In this document: positions 42,221 to 52,706 of the stretch, piece after piece | How positions within the stretch are numbered: position 1 is the stretch's first letter | Layout of the letters: each line of letters starts with the position of its first letter | From: Actinoplanes subtropicus | Lineage (GTDB): Bacteria > Actinomycetota > Actinomycetes > Mycobacteriales > Micromonosporaceae | Assembly (NCBI RefSeq): GCF_000721705.1 | Contig: NZ_JOJL01000007.1 | Location: 391,439-455,438 of the forward strand | Length of the DNA stretch: 64,000 nucleotides | Direction: 5' to 3' | The notes under the pieces: model-generated | The model's database searches: none | Told to the model about the DNA's origin: nothing | What the model saw: the letters and a program-made list of their open reading frames with translations, nothing else | Translations under genes and position numbers: made by a program

Positions 42221-42880
42221 TCAACGATTGCCCGATGTTACCGGCCGGCGATAGACGGCCTGCTCCACCGCGGTCCAGGCAGTCGAGGTGACCAGATAGA
42301 TTCCGCCCGCGAGCGGCATCCACGCCACCGCCAGGACCGACAAATAGGGCAGGTATTTCAGAAGGCCCACGCTGCCCGTCGTCACCGCCGAGATCATCCG
42401 CCGGGACGACCACCACGCCAGGCCCGCCGAGAGCGCCAGCAGCACGGCGAAGACCGGCAGCCCGGCGGCCAGATGCGCGGTCAGCGGAACCCCCATCAGC
42501 GCACCCGCGGGCGCCCGCAGCGCGACGCGGTACATCACCATGAAGAACGGCGCCTGCGCCAGCGCCGGGAGAATCGCCGCGAACGGGCTGATCCCCGCGG
42601 CGCGTTGCAGGGCGAGCGTTTCGGTGGCCAGCGTCATCTGGTCCTTGCCGTGTTTCTCGCGCAATTTCGCGATTTCCGGGGCGAGCGCGGCCTGCCGCCG
42701 CTGGGCGCGCACCTGCTGATAGGTGAGCGGGCTGATCAACAGTCGGATGAGCAGGGTGAAGACGACGATGGCGAGGGCCGCGGCGGCCCCGCCGGCAATC
42801 GGGACGAACAGGCCGGCGAGCAACGTGATGGCGGAATGCGCGGCGCCGACGATGGCATGCGGAACGGCGAAAATGGACAT
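42221..42880 (-). CDS. YidC/Oxa1-family membrane protein insertase (short paralogue)
   Basis: A 219-residue polytopic protein with five likely helices (about 15-42, 95-118, 133-152, 168-187, 190-205). It carries YidC landmarks: LLIRLLISPLTYQQVRAQRR with the conserved arginine region, a charged coiled segment EIAKLREKHGKDQM, and ISPFAAILPALAQAPFFMVMYRV. It has no large extra domain, consistent with Gram-positive YidC. The absence of rpmH/rnpA neighbours marks it as an accessory copy. It lies near a DUF6412-like gene. Confidence 0.88.
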   Translation of the reverse strand: MSIFAVPHAIVGAAHSAITLLAGLFVPIAGGAAAALAIVVFTLLIRLLISPLTYQQVRAQRRQAALAPEIAKLREKHGKDQMTLATETLALQRAAGISPFAAILPALAQAPFFMVMYRVALRAPAGALMGVPLTAHLAAGLPVFAVLLALSAGLAWWSSRRMISAVTTGSVGLLKYLPYLSVLAVAWMPLAGGIYLVTSTAWTAVEQAVYRRPVTSGNR

Positions 42881-43087
42881 GGAGACACCCCTTGCGATCC
42901 ACGGAGAAAAGGACGCGAGGCGGCGATTCCCGACGCGAAATTCAGAAGATCAAATTCTGGTCGTGCCTGGGTGGGGTGTACAGATCGTCGCTCCCGCCGA
43001 GGCCGGTCCAGGGGCCCAGCTATCGCTGCCCCTGGCCCTTCATTCTGCGTGAGTGGTTGCGCGAAACCCCAAAAACCAGGTGCGTCG

Positions 43088-43363
43088 TCAAACCGCCGCG
43101 AGGGCGGGCGACGGCGCTCGGGAGCGCGGGCGGCCGGCCGCATCGGGGTCGGCCAGGCGGGGGCGGCACGTGACGCGGGCCCGGCGGGCGAAGGCGCGCA
43201 CGGTCGGCGCGGCGAACAGGGCAGGCACCGGCAACGCGGCGGCCGCGGCGATCAGCAGGACGGCCGTGGCAACCAGGGCGAGGCCGAGCACGAGCTGCCC
43301 CGGCGCACCGGCGCGGGTCGGGTCGACGAGGGCCACGAAGGCCCCTATCCCCTGCAGCAGCAT
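43088..43363 (-). CDS. DUF6412-like two-helix membrane protein
   Basis: A 91-residue protein. Two membrane helices (about 5-17 weak, 26-52), then a basic tail with TVRAFARRARVT and a LADPDAAGRPRSRAPSPA end. The DPDAxGRPRxRAP tail is characteristic of DUF6412 proteins, which often sit beside accessory yidC genes in actinomycetes (recalled, not searched). Both genes point the same way with 207 bp between them. A function in insertion is inferred. Confidence 0.65.
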   Translation of the reverse strand: MLLQGIGAFVALVDPTRAGAPGQLVLGLALVATAVLLIAAAAALPVPALFAAPTVRAFARRARVTCRPRLADPDAAGRPRSRAPSPALAAV

Positions 43364-43408
43364 GGGCCCAACGTTAGCGCGGCGCCGCCATCGGGTATTT
43401 CGACAACC

Positions 43409-44572
43409 ATGGACGCGGCATCAGGTGGGACCACGATCTCCGCGGAGATGGCCGAGCGGGCCGAATCGCACGATCTGCTCACGCTCGGCATCGAGGAGGA
43501 GTACATCCTGGTAGACGCGGTCGAGCCGCGCGGCGTCGAGGCGGTCGAGCAGGTCGTCGACCTGATCCCCGACGCGATCCGCGGCTCGGTGCAGCATGAA
43601 TACCTGCGCAGCCAGATCGAGGTAGCCAGCCCACCGCAGCTGAAGCTGAGCGACCTGTACCAGGCGATGCGCGAGCTGCGCCGCGAGGTGGCCGGTGCCG
43701 CCGAGCGGGCCGGCACCCGCCTGCTCGCGGTCGGCACCGGGCCGGCCGCCGGCCCGGTCGCCCGGGTGGTCGACCGGCCGAGGTACCACCGGATGCGCGA
43801 ACACTACGGCGACCTCTCCCCGGGCCAGGGGATGTGCGGCACGCACGTCCACGTCAGCATCCCGGACGGCGAGACGGGCGTGCGGGTGCTGAACCACCTG
43901 CGGCCCTGGCTGCCGGTCTTCCACGCGGCCACCGCCAACTCGCCGCTGTTCGGCGGCCGGGACACCGGCTACGCCAGCTGGCGCTCGATGATGTGGGAGC
44001 GCTGGCCCACCGTCGGCCCGACGCCGTACCTCGAGTCGCTGGCGGAGTACGAGACGCTGGTCGCCGACCTCGAACAGACTGGCGCGATGCTCGACGAGGG
44101 CATGCTCTACTGGTACGCCCGGCTCTCCGCGCACTACCCGACTGTCGAGATCCGGATGGGCGACGTCACGCCCACCCTCGACGACGCGATGCTGCTGGCC
44201 GCGCTGGCCCGGGCCCTGGTCGCCACCCTGCTGCGCGACGTGCGGGACGACGTTCCGGCCCCGAAGGTGTCGCACCCGCTGCTGATGGCGGCGCACTGGC
44301 GAGCCGCGCACGACGGCCTCGAGGGTCTGGCGGTCGACCTGGCCACCCGCGAGCCCCGCCCGGCGTGGCGCCTGATGCGGCAGCTGTTCGACCACGTACG
44401 CCCGGAATTGGAACGCCACGGCGACCTGAGGATAGCCACCGTCCTGATGGGACGGCTGCGGGCGCACGGCACCGGCGCGGCCCGCCAGCGAGCGATCCTC
44501 TCCCAGCGCGGCTCGGTCGACGACGTCGTCACCTGGCTCGCGAACGCTACCCGGGGCGACATGATCGATTGA
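43409..44572 (+). CDS. Carboxylate-amine ligase, YbdK-type glutamate-cysteine ligase family
   Basis: A 387-residue protein with the GCS2 family pattern: LTLGIEEEYILVD (catalytic glutamates), LRSQIEVASPPQ, GQGMCGTHVHVSIPDGE, TANSPLFGGRDTGYASWRSMMWERWPTVGP, and YWYARLSAHYPTVEIRMGDVTPTLDDA. Family members make gamma-glutamyl bonds at low efficiency; many actinobacterial copies have no proven substrate. ATG 43409 is used; an in-frame ATG at 43448 is possible. It is divergent from the DUF6412-like gene. Confidence 0.9.
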   Translation: MDAASGGTTISAEMAERAESHDLLTLGIEEEYILVDAVEPRGVEAVEQVVDLIPDAIRGSVQHEYLRSQIEVASPPQLKLSDLYQAMRELRREVAGAAERAGTRLLAVGTGPAAGPVARVVDRPRYHRMREHYGDLSPGQGMCGTHVHVSIPDGETGVRVLNHLRPWLPVFHAATANSPLFGGRDTGYASWRSMMWERWPTVGPTPYLESLAEYETLVADLEQTGAMLDEGMLYWYARLSAHYPTVEIRMGDVTPTLDDAMLLAALARALVATLLRDVRDDVPAPKVSHPLLMAAHWRAAHDGLEGLAVDLATREPRPAWRLMRQLFDHVRPELERHGDLRIATVLMGRLRAHGTGAARQRAILSQRGSVDDVVTWLANATRGDMID

Positions 44573-44584
44573 TAGTGTCCTCGC

Positions 44585-45097
44585 GTGATCACACTGGCGA
44601 CGGCGCGTCTCGATGCCGTCGAGATCGAGCAGCTCGAGGCGATCTGCCGGTCGCATTCCGAGTATTGGCGGGTAAGCGGCGATCAGGACCCGGACACCAT
44701 GACGCGGGAATCGATCGCCGCGATGCTGCGCGAGGACGCCACGGCCGAGGGCTGCGAGACGGTCGTGGCACGCGACGACGGCGGGCGGGTCGCCGGGTTC
44801 GCTCAGTTGCTGTTGCGGCATCCGGTCGATGGGTGCCCGTGGATCGGGCTGCTGCTCGTCGACGGGCAGCGTCGGGGGCGCGGCTACGGGCGGGCCATCG
44901 TCGGGGCGGTCGAGGAGCGGTTCCGCGGCGAGGGCGTGCCGGCGATCAGGCTCGGAGTGCTCGTCGCGAACACGGCGGCGCAGCCGTTCTGGCACGCGCT
45001 CGGCTACCGGCGGATCGACCTGCGGCCGGATCGGGCCAAGGGGCGGCCGACGATCGTCATGGAGAAGGCGTTCGCGGAGCCTACGCTGGACCCGTGA
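44585..45097 (+). CDS. GNAT-family N-acetyltransferase
   Basis: A 170-residue single GNAT domain. Motif A is WIGLLLVDGQRRGRGYGRAIVGA (about 81-103) with the R/QxxGxG/A pyrophosphate loop; motif B is VLVANTAAQPFWHALGYRR, then RPTIVMEKAF. It starts 12 bp after the ligase gene and its stop overlaps the next start (GTGA), so it is in one operon with the flavoprotein. Substrate unknown. Confidence 0.9.
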   Translation: MITLATARLDAVEIEQLEAICRSHSEYWRVSGDQDPDTMTRESIAAMLREDATAEGCETVVARDDGGRVAGFAQLLLRHPVDGCPWIGLLLVDGQRRGRGYGRAIVGAVEERFRGEGVPAIRLGVLVANTAAQPFWHALGYRRIDLRPDRAKGRPTIVMEKAFAEPTLDP

Positions 45098-46464
45098 AGC
45101 TGGTGGTCATCGGCGGGGACGCGGCCGGCATGTCGGCCGCCTCGCAGGCTCGCAAGCGGCTCGGGCCGGAGAAGCTGGAGATCGTGGCGTTCGAGCGGGG
45201 GCATTTCACGTCGTATTCGGCGTGTGGCATCCCGTACTGGATCGGTGGTTCGGTTGCCGAGCGCGACGCGCTCGTCGCGCGCTCGCCGGAAGACCATCGC
45301 AAGGCCGGCATCGATGTGCGGCTGCGGCACGAGGTGGTCGGGATCGACCTCGATCGGCGCGAGGTGGTCGCGCACGATCTGGTCGGCGGCGGCGAGGTGC
45401 GGGAGGGCTTCGACCATCTGGTGTACGCGACCGGCGCCTCCCCGGTCACCCCGGAGTGGGCGCGGATCCCGGCGGCCGGCATCTTCGGCGTGCAGACGCT
45501 GGACGACGGCGCGGCCATCCACGACTGGCTGGACGGCGAGCCGAAGCCCCGGAAGGCCGTGGTGATCGGCGGCGGCTACATCGGGGTGGAGATGGCCGAG
45601 GCGATGGTGCTGCGCGGCCTCGACGTCACGCTGCTGGAGAAGTCGCCCGAGCCGATGGCCAAGACGGTCGACCCGGAGATGGGCTCGCTGGTGCGCAAGG
45701 CGATCGGCGAGATGGGTATCGAGGTGGTCACCGACGCCGAGGTGTCCGGCATCGGGACCGGCGGCGGCCGGGTCCGGGAAGTGCTCACCCCGGGCGGCGC
45801 GCTGCCGGCCGACATCGTGGTGATGGGCTTGGGCGTACGGGCGAACAGCTCCCTCGCCGAAGAGGCCGGCCTCCCGGTCGGCGTGACCGGCGGGGTGCGC
45901 ACCGATCGGCGGATGCGGGTGGCCGGCGTCGAGGGCGTCTGGGCGGCCGGCGACTGCGTCGAGACGCACCACCTGCTGACCGGCGAGCCCGTGCACATCC
46001 CGCTCGGCACGCATGCGAACAAGCAGGGCCGGGTGGCCGGCATCAACATCGGCGGCGGCTACGCCACGTTCCCGGGGGTGATCGGCACCGCGGTGACGAA
46101 GGTGTGCAATCTCGAGGTGGCCCGCACCGGCCTCACCGAGAAGGAGGCGCGCCGGGCCGGGTTCGCCTTCGTGACGGCGAGTGTGGAGTCGACCAGCCGG
46201 GCCGGCTACTACCCGGGCGCCGCGCTGATGACGGTCAAGCTGATCGCCGAGCGCCGCACCGGGACCCTGCTGGGGGCGCAGATCGTCGGCCGTACCGAGG
46301 CGGCCAAGCGGATCGACGCTTTGGCGGTGGCGGTGTGGAACCGGATGACCGTCGAGGAGATGACGGCCCTCGACCTCAGCTACGCCCCGCCGTTCGCGCC
46401 GGTGTGGGATCCGGTGCTGATCGCGGCCCGCAAGGCGACCGACGCCGTCCACCATGCGATGTGA
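45094..46464 (+). CDS. FAD-dependent pyridine nucleotide-disulfide oxidoreductase, CoA-disulfide reductase type
   Basis: A 456-residue flavoprotein. FAD motif VVIGGDAAGMSAASQA, then FTSYSACGIPYWIGG with the single active-site cysteine (about residue 42) as in CoA-disulfide reductase/Nox/Npsr enzymes, a second dinucleotide motif AVVIGGGYIGVEMAEAM (about 155-170), and GVWAAGDCVE. The C-terminal dimer domain has SRAGYYPGAALMTVKLIA and the tyrosine-containing LDLSYAPPFAPVWDP. It reduces CoA-disulfide, oxygen or polysulfide with NAD(P)H; which one is not decidable here. Confidence 0.9.
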   Translation: MKLVVIGGDAAGMSAASQARKRLGPEKLEIVAFERGHFTSYSACGIPYWIGGSVAERDALVARSPEDHRKAGIDVRLRHEVVGIDLDRREVVAHDLVGGGEVREGFDHLVYATGASPVTPEWARIPAAGIFGVQTLDDGAAIHDWLDGEPKPRKAVVIGGGYIGVEMAEAMVLRGLDVTLLEKSPEPMAKTVDPEMGSLVRKAIGEMGIEVVTDAEVSGIGTGGGRVREVLTPGGALPADIVVMGLGVRANSSLAEEAGLPVGVTGGVRTDRRMRVAGVEGVWAAGDCVETHHLLTGEPVHIPLGTHANKQGRVAGINIGGGYATFPGVIGTAVTKVCNLEVARTGLTEKEARRAGFAFVTASVESTSRAGYYPGAALMTVKLIAERRTGTLLGAQIVGRTEAAKRIDALAVAVWNRMTVEEMTALDLSYAPPFAPVWDPVLIAARKATDAVHHAM

Positions 46465-46597
46465 GCCGAATTTGTAGGATCCGGTCGATTTTGTGAGCTC
46501 TCGATCACGGAGCGCCAGCAGGTGTTACTACCCACCGTACAGATGAGATCACCGAACCGGTCTCGCGTCAGATCTTGCCGCACGGTAAAGATGTCCC

Positions 46598-47878
46598 ATG
46601 TCGCCGCTCGCGCCCCCCGTCGCCGACCGCACCGGCCGGCACCGACGTCCGGAGTCGCTGGCCGATGAGCCCCGGCCGGTCCCGGTCTACCGGGTGAGCA
46701 CGCTGCTGGAGAGCGACACCTGGGTCCCTGGTCCGCGCTCCGCGCGCCACCACCGGCCGGCCTCGCAACGGCGGACGGCGTCGCATCGTGCGGCCGCCCC
46801 GACCCGCCCGCCGGTCACCGGCAGCCACCGCGCGCCCGGCACGATACCGCTCGAGTCCTGGCTGCTGATGGGCAAGAAGCGGCAGCAGATTCTGCTCGCC
46901 TCGCTGGTCGCGGTCGGCCTGGTGCTGATCGCGGTGCCCGGCGCCCGCTCCCGGGACGGCCTCGACGCGATCAATGCCGCGGCCCGGGCCACCGGCAACC
47001 ACGCGCAGCAGCAGAAGGGCGGCACCGCGGCGACCGACCCCGCCAAGCCGAAACCCACCCCGGCCGCGTCCGCGCCCGCCGACGTGCCCGTCGTTCCCTC
47101 GACCGGCCCCGCCAAGCCGAAGAACAAGGACGCCGGGCCGGCCAACTCGCTGCGCGTCACCGGCTCGACCGCGGTCGCGCTCACCTTCGACGACGGGCCC
47201 GACCCGGCGCAGACCCCGCAGATCCTCGCGCTGCTCGACAAGTACCAGATCAAGGCGACCTTCTGCCTGGTCGGGCAGAACGTGGTGAAGCACCCCGAGA
47301 TCGTGCGCGAGATCGTGGCGGACGGGCACACGCTCTGCAACCACACGTGGAATCACAGCCTCACGATCGGTAAGGACAAGCCCGAGCAGATCCGGGCCGA
47401 CCTGGCCAGGACCGACGCGGCGATCGAGGCGGCGGCGCCGGGAGTGAAGATCCCGTTCTTCCGGGCGCCCGGCGGCAACTTCACCGACCGGCTGGTCGAC
47501 GTGGCCGCGGCCGACGGGATGACCTCGCTCTACTGGCAGGTCGACCCGCAGGACTGGCTGCACAAGACGGGCGAGACCGACGTCGCGCACACCGCCCGGG
47601 TGGTCGCGGAGATCAAGAAGGACGTGCGGCCGGGCGCGATCGTGCTGTCGCACGACTTCAACCAGCCGGACACCATTGCGGCGTACGCGAAGCTGCTCCC
47701 CTGGTTCAAGGCGAACTTCACGCTCGGCATCCCGGGCGAGCCGGCCGCCCCGGCGGCGACCACGTCCCCGGCCGCGACGCCGACGCCGACCGATACGGCG
47801 ACGCCGGAACCGAGCCCGTCGGCGTCGGTCGACCCGGCCGCGGCCCCCGCGACGGGCGACGACAGCGACGCCCGGTAG
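46598..47878 (+). CDS. Membrane-anchored CE4 polysaccharide deacetylase
   Basis: A 426-residue protein. A basic, Pro-rich cytoplasmic N-terminus (1-95) precedes one membrane helix (about 98-115, ILLASLVAVGLVLIAVPG), a linker, and the NodB domain (about 183-380): TFDDGPDPAQT (catalytic Asp), HTLCNHTWNHS (metal His pair), PFFRAPGGNF and IVLSHDF. CE4 enzymes remove N-acetyl groups from peptidoglycan, chitin or related polymers outside the cell. The tail is a Thr/Pro/Ala stalk. The stop lies in the first of three 16-bp repeats. Confidence 0.9.
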   Translation: MSPLAPPVADRTGRHRRPESLADEPRPVPVYRVSTLLESDTWVPGPRSARHHRPASQRRTASHRAAAPTRPPVTGSHRAPGTIPLESWLLMGKKRQQILLASLVAVGLVLIAVPGARSRDGLDAINAAARATGNHAQQQKGGTAATDPAKPKPTPAASAPADVPVVPSTGPAKPKNKDAGPANSLRVTGSTAVALTFDDGPDPAQTPQILALLDKYQIKATFCLVGQNVVKHPEIVREIVADGHTLCNHTWNHSLTIGKDKPEQIRADLARTDAAIEAAAPGVKIPFFRAPGGNFTDRLVDVAAADGMTSLYWQVDPQDWLHKTGETDVAHTARVVAEIKKDVRPGAIVLSHDFNQPDTIAAYAKLLPWFKANFTLGIPGEPAAPAATTSPAATPTPTDTATPEPSPSASVDPAAAPATGDDSDAR

Positions 47879-47917
47879 CCGGCCCGCCCGGTAGCCGGCC
47901 CCCTCGGTAGCCGGCCG
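47870..47917. repeat. 16-bp tandem repeat spanning a stop codon
   Basis: GCCCGGTAGCCGGCCC at 47870-47885 and 47886-47901 (identical) and a diverged third copy 47902-47917. The first contains the TAG of the deacetylase gene. The array ends at the stop of the convergent glycosylase gene. Confidence 0.85.
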
Positions 47918-48730
47918 TCAGGTGCCCGGCTGGCAGGCCGGGCACCAGTAGAGATTCCGGCCGGCCAGCGGGCCCCGGGCCACCGCCGTGCCGCAGACCA
48001 GGCAGGGCTGGCCGGGGCGGCGGTAGACGTACACCTCGCCGCCGTGCCGGTCCACCCGCGGCGCCCGCCGCATCGCCTCCGGGGTGTGCTGGGTGTGCAC
48101 GGTGTCGATCCGGCCGCGGGCCACCCCCTCCTTCATCAGCGCGCGCAGGTCGGCCCAGATCTCGTCCCACTGCCCGGCGGTCACCAGCCGGCCCGGCGTG
48201 GTCGGCGCGAGCCCGGCCCGGAACAGCACCTCGTTCGCGTAGATCAGCCCGCAGCCGGCCACGATCGACTGGTCCAGCACCAGCGCGAAGACCGGCTTGG
48301 TGCTGGTGCGTACCCGCTTGCCGGCGGCCTCCGGGTCGGCGTCGTCGCGCAGCGGGTCGGCGCCCAGCCGGTCGCGCAGCGCCTGGCACTGCACCGGATC
48401 GAAGACCTCGCACGCGGTCGGTCCGCGCAGGTCGAGCCAGTGCGCGTCGCCGGCCACCCGCATCCGCACCTGGCCGACCGGCGCGGGCACCGGCGGCTCC
48501 CCGTCACTGAACTTTCCGTAGAGTCCCAGATGGACGTGCACGGTGAGATCACCGTCGTAGTGGTGAAACAGATGCTTGCCGTACGCCTCGGTGTCCCGCA
48601 AAGTGCGCCCGTCGACCAGAGCCGCCCCCGCCGCGAACCGCCCCTGCGGGCTGCCGACCGCGAGCCGCCGCCCGGCGAACAGCTCCCGATGCCGCCCGGC
48701 GAGCCGATGAATGGTGTGTCCCTCTGGCAC
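47918..48730 (-). CDS. Fpg/Nei-family DNA glycosylase/AP lyase
   Basis: A 270-residue protein. The GTG at 48730 gives the canonical start MPEGHTIHRLA with catalytic Pro2-Glu3; the frame extends three codons to a TTG, which would bury Pro2. The helix-two-turn-helix region contains QSIVAGCGLIYANEVLFRAGLAP, and a C-terminal zinc finger (CLVCGTAVARGPLAGRNLYWCPAC) binds DNA. It resembles actinobacterial Nei2-type enzymes that excise oxidised pyrimidines. Confidence 0.92.
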   Translation of the reverse strand: MPEGHTIHRLAGRHRELFAGRRLAVGSPQGRFAAGAALVDGRTLRDTEAYGKHLFHHYDGDLTVHVHLGLYGKFSDGEPPVPAPVGQVRMRVAGDAHWLDLRGPTACEVFDPVQCQALRDRLGADPLRDDADPEAAGKRVRTSTKPVFALVLDQSIVAGCGLIYANEVLFRAGLAPTTPGRLVTAGQWDEIWADLRALMKEGVARGRIDTVHTQHTPEAMRRAPRVDRHGGEVYVYRRPGQPCLVCGTAVARGPLAGRNLYWCPACQPGT

Positions 48731-48745
48731 GGGGAGCAACGGTAC

Positions 48746-49264
48746 TCAAGTAGCCCGATTCCGCGCCATCCGGCGGGTGCGGCCGTAATCGGTCAGAGCG
48801 TGGAAGGCCCGCACCGCGGGCACCGCCTCGGCGAGGAAGTCCTGCACCGCGGCGCGCGCGGCCGGGATGGCCGCGCGCATCCGCATCGGGTCGGTGAACA
48901 GCGCCATCCGCTCGGCCAGGTCGCGTCCGGGCAGGAAGCCGTCGGTGAACATGGAGATCTCGGAGCCGGTGAGGTAGACGACCGCGGCGCCGCCCTGCCG
49001 CAGCCGCTCGGCCCGCTCGGCGCCGTCGAGCACGAACGCCAGGAGCCCGGCGCGGTCCAGGCCGTTGGTGAACGGGCAGTACCACACCTCGAGCCCGGCC
49101 TCGGCGGCGAACCGCGCGGCCGTCTCCAGCCGGTCCTGGACTCCGCCGGTGATGCGCACCGCGTCGCACTGCAACTCGTCGCTCGTAAGGTACGACGCGT
49201 GCCGCTCGTGCACGGCCGCGCCTGAGCACCGGTATCCGGTCGGGCGCGGCGCGGTTATGCCCAT
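48746..49264 (-). pseudogene. Truncated TIM-barrel (glycoside-hydrolase-like) protein fragment
   Basis: An open frame of about 170 codons carries a segment [38 protein letters not shown], then [29 protein letters not shown]. This resembles the middle of actinobacterial TIM-barrel proteins that have DLHCNAVRI and SVGSELTLFMQG blocks. The N-terminal YDVG start and everything after the strand following GFLPG look replaced or lost. Possible starts are ATG 49264 or GTG 49213, neither with a good site. Best read as a decayed gene, though a short expressed protein is not excluded. Confidence 0.5.
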
Positions 49265-49310
49265 AGGAGAATCGCTGGGTGACGGCGGGCCGATGCGGGA
49301 AGGTGAATAC

Positions 49311-49913
49311 ATGAGTGTTGACGAGCTGACGATGCGCGGTGGCGGCGCTTCCTTCGACGACCAGGTCTTCGAGCGGCTGCTGCGAGAGCGCATCATCTTC
49401 CTGGGCAGCGAGGTGAACGACGAGGTCACCAACCGCATCTGCGCCCAGATGCTGCTGCTCGCGTCCAACGACAGCGAGCGGGACATCGCGCTCTACATCA
49501 ACTCGCCCGGCGGCTCGATCAGCGCCGGCATGGCGGTGTACGACACGATGCAGTACATCAAGAACGACGTGGCCACGATCGCGATGGGCATGGCCGCCTC
49601 GATGGGCCAGTTCCTGCTCTGCGCCGGCACGCCCGGCAAGCGGTTCGCGCTGCCGCACGCGCGGATCATGATGCACCAGCTCTCCGGCGGCATCGGCGGC
49701 ACCGCGGCCGACATCGCCATCCAGGCCGAGAGCATGCTGCACATCAAGAACGTGATGAACGAGCGGATCGCCTTCCACACCGGCCACTCCGCCGAGGAGA
49801 TCGAGCGCGACGCCGACCGCGACCGCTGGTTCACCGCCGACGAGGCCAAGGCGTATGGCCTGGTCGACCACGTGATCAGCCGGGCCAGCGACGTGGCGTC
49901 GCTGCCCGCCTGA
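49311..49913 (+). CDS. clpP: ATP-dependent Clp protease proteolytic subunit
   Basis: A 200-residue ClpP. Catalytic serine in [17 protein letters not shown], His in [15 protein letters not shown], and the Asp in the following helix region; also [13 protein letters not shown] and [13 protein letters not shown]. The ATG at 49311 has GGGAAGG 6-7 bp upstream; in-frame ATGs at 49260 and 49293 would lengthen the propeptide. It stands alone, without clpX or a second clpP, so it is an extra copy beyond the usual clpP1-clpP2 operon (inference). Confidence 0.93.
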   Translation: MSVDELTMRGGGASFDDQVFERLLRERIIFLGSEVNDEVTNRICAQMLLLASNDSERDIALYINSPGGSISAGMAVYDTMQYIKNDVATIAMGMAASMGQFLLCAGTPGKRFALPHARIMMHQLSGGIGGTAADIAIQAESMLHIKNVMNERIAFHTGHSAEEIERDADRDRWFTADEAKAYGLVDHVISRASDVASLPA

Positions 49914-49924
49914 GATTCACCGGG

Positions 49925-49958
49925 AAAAGGGCGCGGGCCGTCGGTTCCGCGTCCTTTT
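49925..49958 (+). terminator. Rho-independent terminator of clpP
   Basis: A 12-bp stem (AAAAGGGCGCGG / CCGCGTCCTTTT, one G-T pair) with a 10-nt loop; the 3' arm ends in TTTT. It starts 11 bp after the clpP stop. Confidence 0.85.
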
Positions 49959-50023
49959 GTGTGCCGGGCGGGTGATCGGGGTATAGGCGGTGGCATCCCT
50001 GAATCTTCAAGGAGGTGCTGGAC

Positions 50024-50590
50024 GTGAGAATCCCGACGTTCTCCCGCCAGACCCAGCCCGAAACCGCGGACGCGGAACGTCCCACCCCGGCGACGGCCGC
50101 CGCGTCCACGCCTGTTCGACCGCGACGCGACGAGGAGCCGACGACCGCGGACCTGCGCAAGCAGCCGCCCCCGCCCCCGCCGCCGTCGACCGTCTCCCGA
50201 CCGGTCTTCCCGCGCTCCGACGACGACACGCTGACCGAGAAGACGCCGCCGGTCCTGGCCGGGCCGAAGCCGCGGGCGAGCCTGCTCGCCACCCTCGGCC
50301 TGATCCTCGGCGTCGCGGCGGTGCTGCTGGTGCTCTCCGGGCCGCTGCTCGGCTGGGGCATCGGCGCGGCCGGCCTGGCGCTGGTCCTGTCGCTGAGCGG
50401 CGTCCACGCCACCGGCAAGCGGCACGTGGCCGGCAAGACCGACGCGCTGCTCGGCATGGTGCTGGCGCTGGGCGCGATCGTGCTCGGCGTGCTGGCGCTG
50501 ACCGGCTCGCTCCACTGGCTGGGCACGAACACCGACACGGTGCCGGCCGTCCGCCACTGGCTCGACGTGCACACGGTCAACCACTTCTGA
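50024..50590 (+). CDS. Membrane protein with proline-rich N-terminus
   Basis: A 188-residue protein. A hydrophilic N-terminal 85 residues with a run of eight prolines (QPPPPPPPSTV) is followed by three hydrophobic segments (about 88-106, 110-130, 145-166) and a short polar tail. GTG 50024 is 7-8 bp from AAGGAGG; a GTG at 50015 is in frame but too close. The arrangement resembles DUF4190-like small actinobacterial membrane proteins. Function unknown. Confidence 0.7.
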   Translation: MRIPTFSRQTQPETADAERPTPATAAASTPVRPRRDEEPTTADLRKQPPPPPPPSTVSRPVFPRSDDDTLTEKTPPVLAGPKPRASLLATLGLILGVAAVLLVLSGPLLGWGIGAAGLALVLSLSGVHATGKRHVAGKTDALLGMVLALGAIVLGVLALTGSLHWLGTNTDTVPAVRHWLDVHTVNHF

Positions 50591-50674
50591 TCGCCGGCGG
50601 GCGGGTCTTAACGATTCGCCGGTCGGGCGCCTGAGCACGCAACGATCGAACGCGGCACGCACGGTTGAACGCTG

Positions 50675-50696
50675 GGTTCGCACCACCGGTGCGACC
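50675..50696. promoter_or_regulatory. Inverted repeat upstream of the arginine/ornithine operon
   Basis: GGTTCGCACC-ACC-GGTGCGACC: 9-bp arms with one extra T in the left arm, 14 bp before the DDAH-like start codon. A possible operator or leader hairpin. Confidence 0.4.
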
Positions 50697-50709
50697 TAGC
50701 GTTTCAGTC

Positions 50710-51497
50710 ATGCGCCGATACCTCATGTGCCGCCCCACCCACTTCGCGGTCACGTACCGGATCAACCCGTGGATGGATCCCACGGCGCCCTATGACAACG
50801 CCCTGGCCGTCTCGCAGTGGGAGGCGCTCCGGCAGACATATCTGGACCTCGGGCACACCGTCGAGCTGATCGACCCGCTGCCCGGCCTGCCCGACATGGT
50901 CTTCGCCGCCAACGGCGCCACCGTGGTCGACGGGCGGGTGCTGGCCGTGCAGTTCCGTGACGCCGAGCGGGCCGACGAGGCCCCGGCGTACGCCGCCTGG
51001 TTCCGGGAGCGCGGCTTCGCGGTGACCGAGCCGAAGCACACCAACGAGGGCGAGGGCGACATCCTGCTCGCCGGGGACGTGCTGCTGGCCGGCACCGGGT
51101 TCCGCACCGCGCACGCCGCGCACGCCGAGACGCAGGAGGTGCTGCGGCGCCCGGTGATCTCGCTGCAGCTGGTCGACCCGGCCTACTACCACCTGGACAC
51201 GGCGCTGTGCGTGCTCGACGACACCAACGTCGCGTACTTCCCGCCGGCCTTCTCCCCCGGCTCGCAGGCGGTCATCCGCCAGCTGTTCCCGCACGCGATC
51301 GTCGCGAATGCGGAGGATGCCGAGGTGTTGGGCCTCAACGCGGTCAGCGACGGCCGTACGGTTGTGCTGCCCGCCCAGGCCACCCACCTGACCGCCGAGC
51401 TGCGCGCGGCCGGGTACCAGACCGTCGGGGTCGACGTCTCCGAGCTGCGCAAGGCCGGCGGCGGACCCAAGTGCTGCACGTTGGAGGTGCGTTCCTG

Positions 51498-51498
<1 letters not shown>
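50710..51498 (+). CDS. DDAH/arginine-deiminase superfamily amidinohydrolase
   Basis: A 262-residue pentein-fold enzyme: MCRPTHFAVTYRINPWMD, PDMVFAANGATVVDG, NEGEGDILLAGDVLLAG, the catalytic His in DPAYYHLDTALCVLDD, and the catalytic Cys in GGGPKCCTLEV. DDAH converts methylated arginine to citrulline. Here the next gene is ornithine aminotransferase, overlapping by one base, so the enzyme may feed arginine-derived ornithine into catabolism rather than act on methylarginine (inference). Confidence 0.9.
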
Positions 51499-52702
<1,204 letters not shown>

Positions 52703-52706
<4 letters not shown>

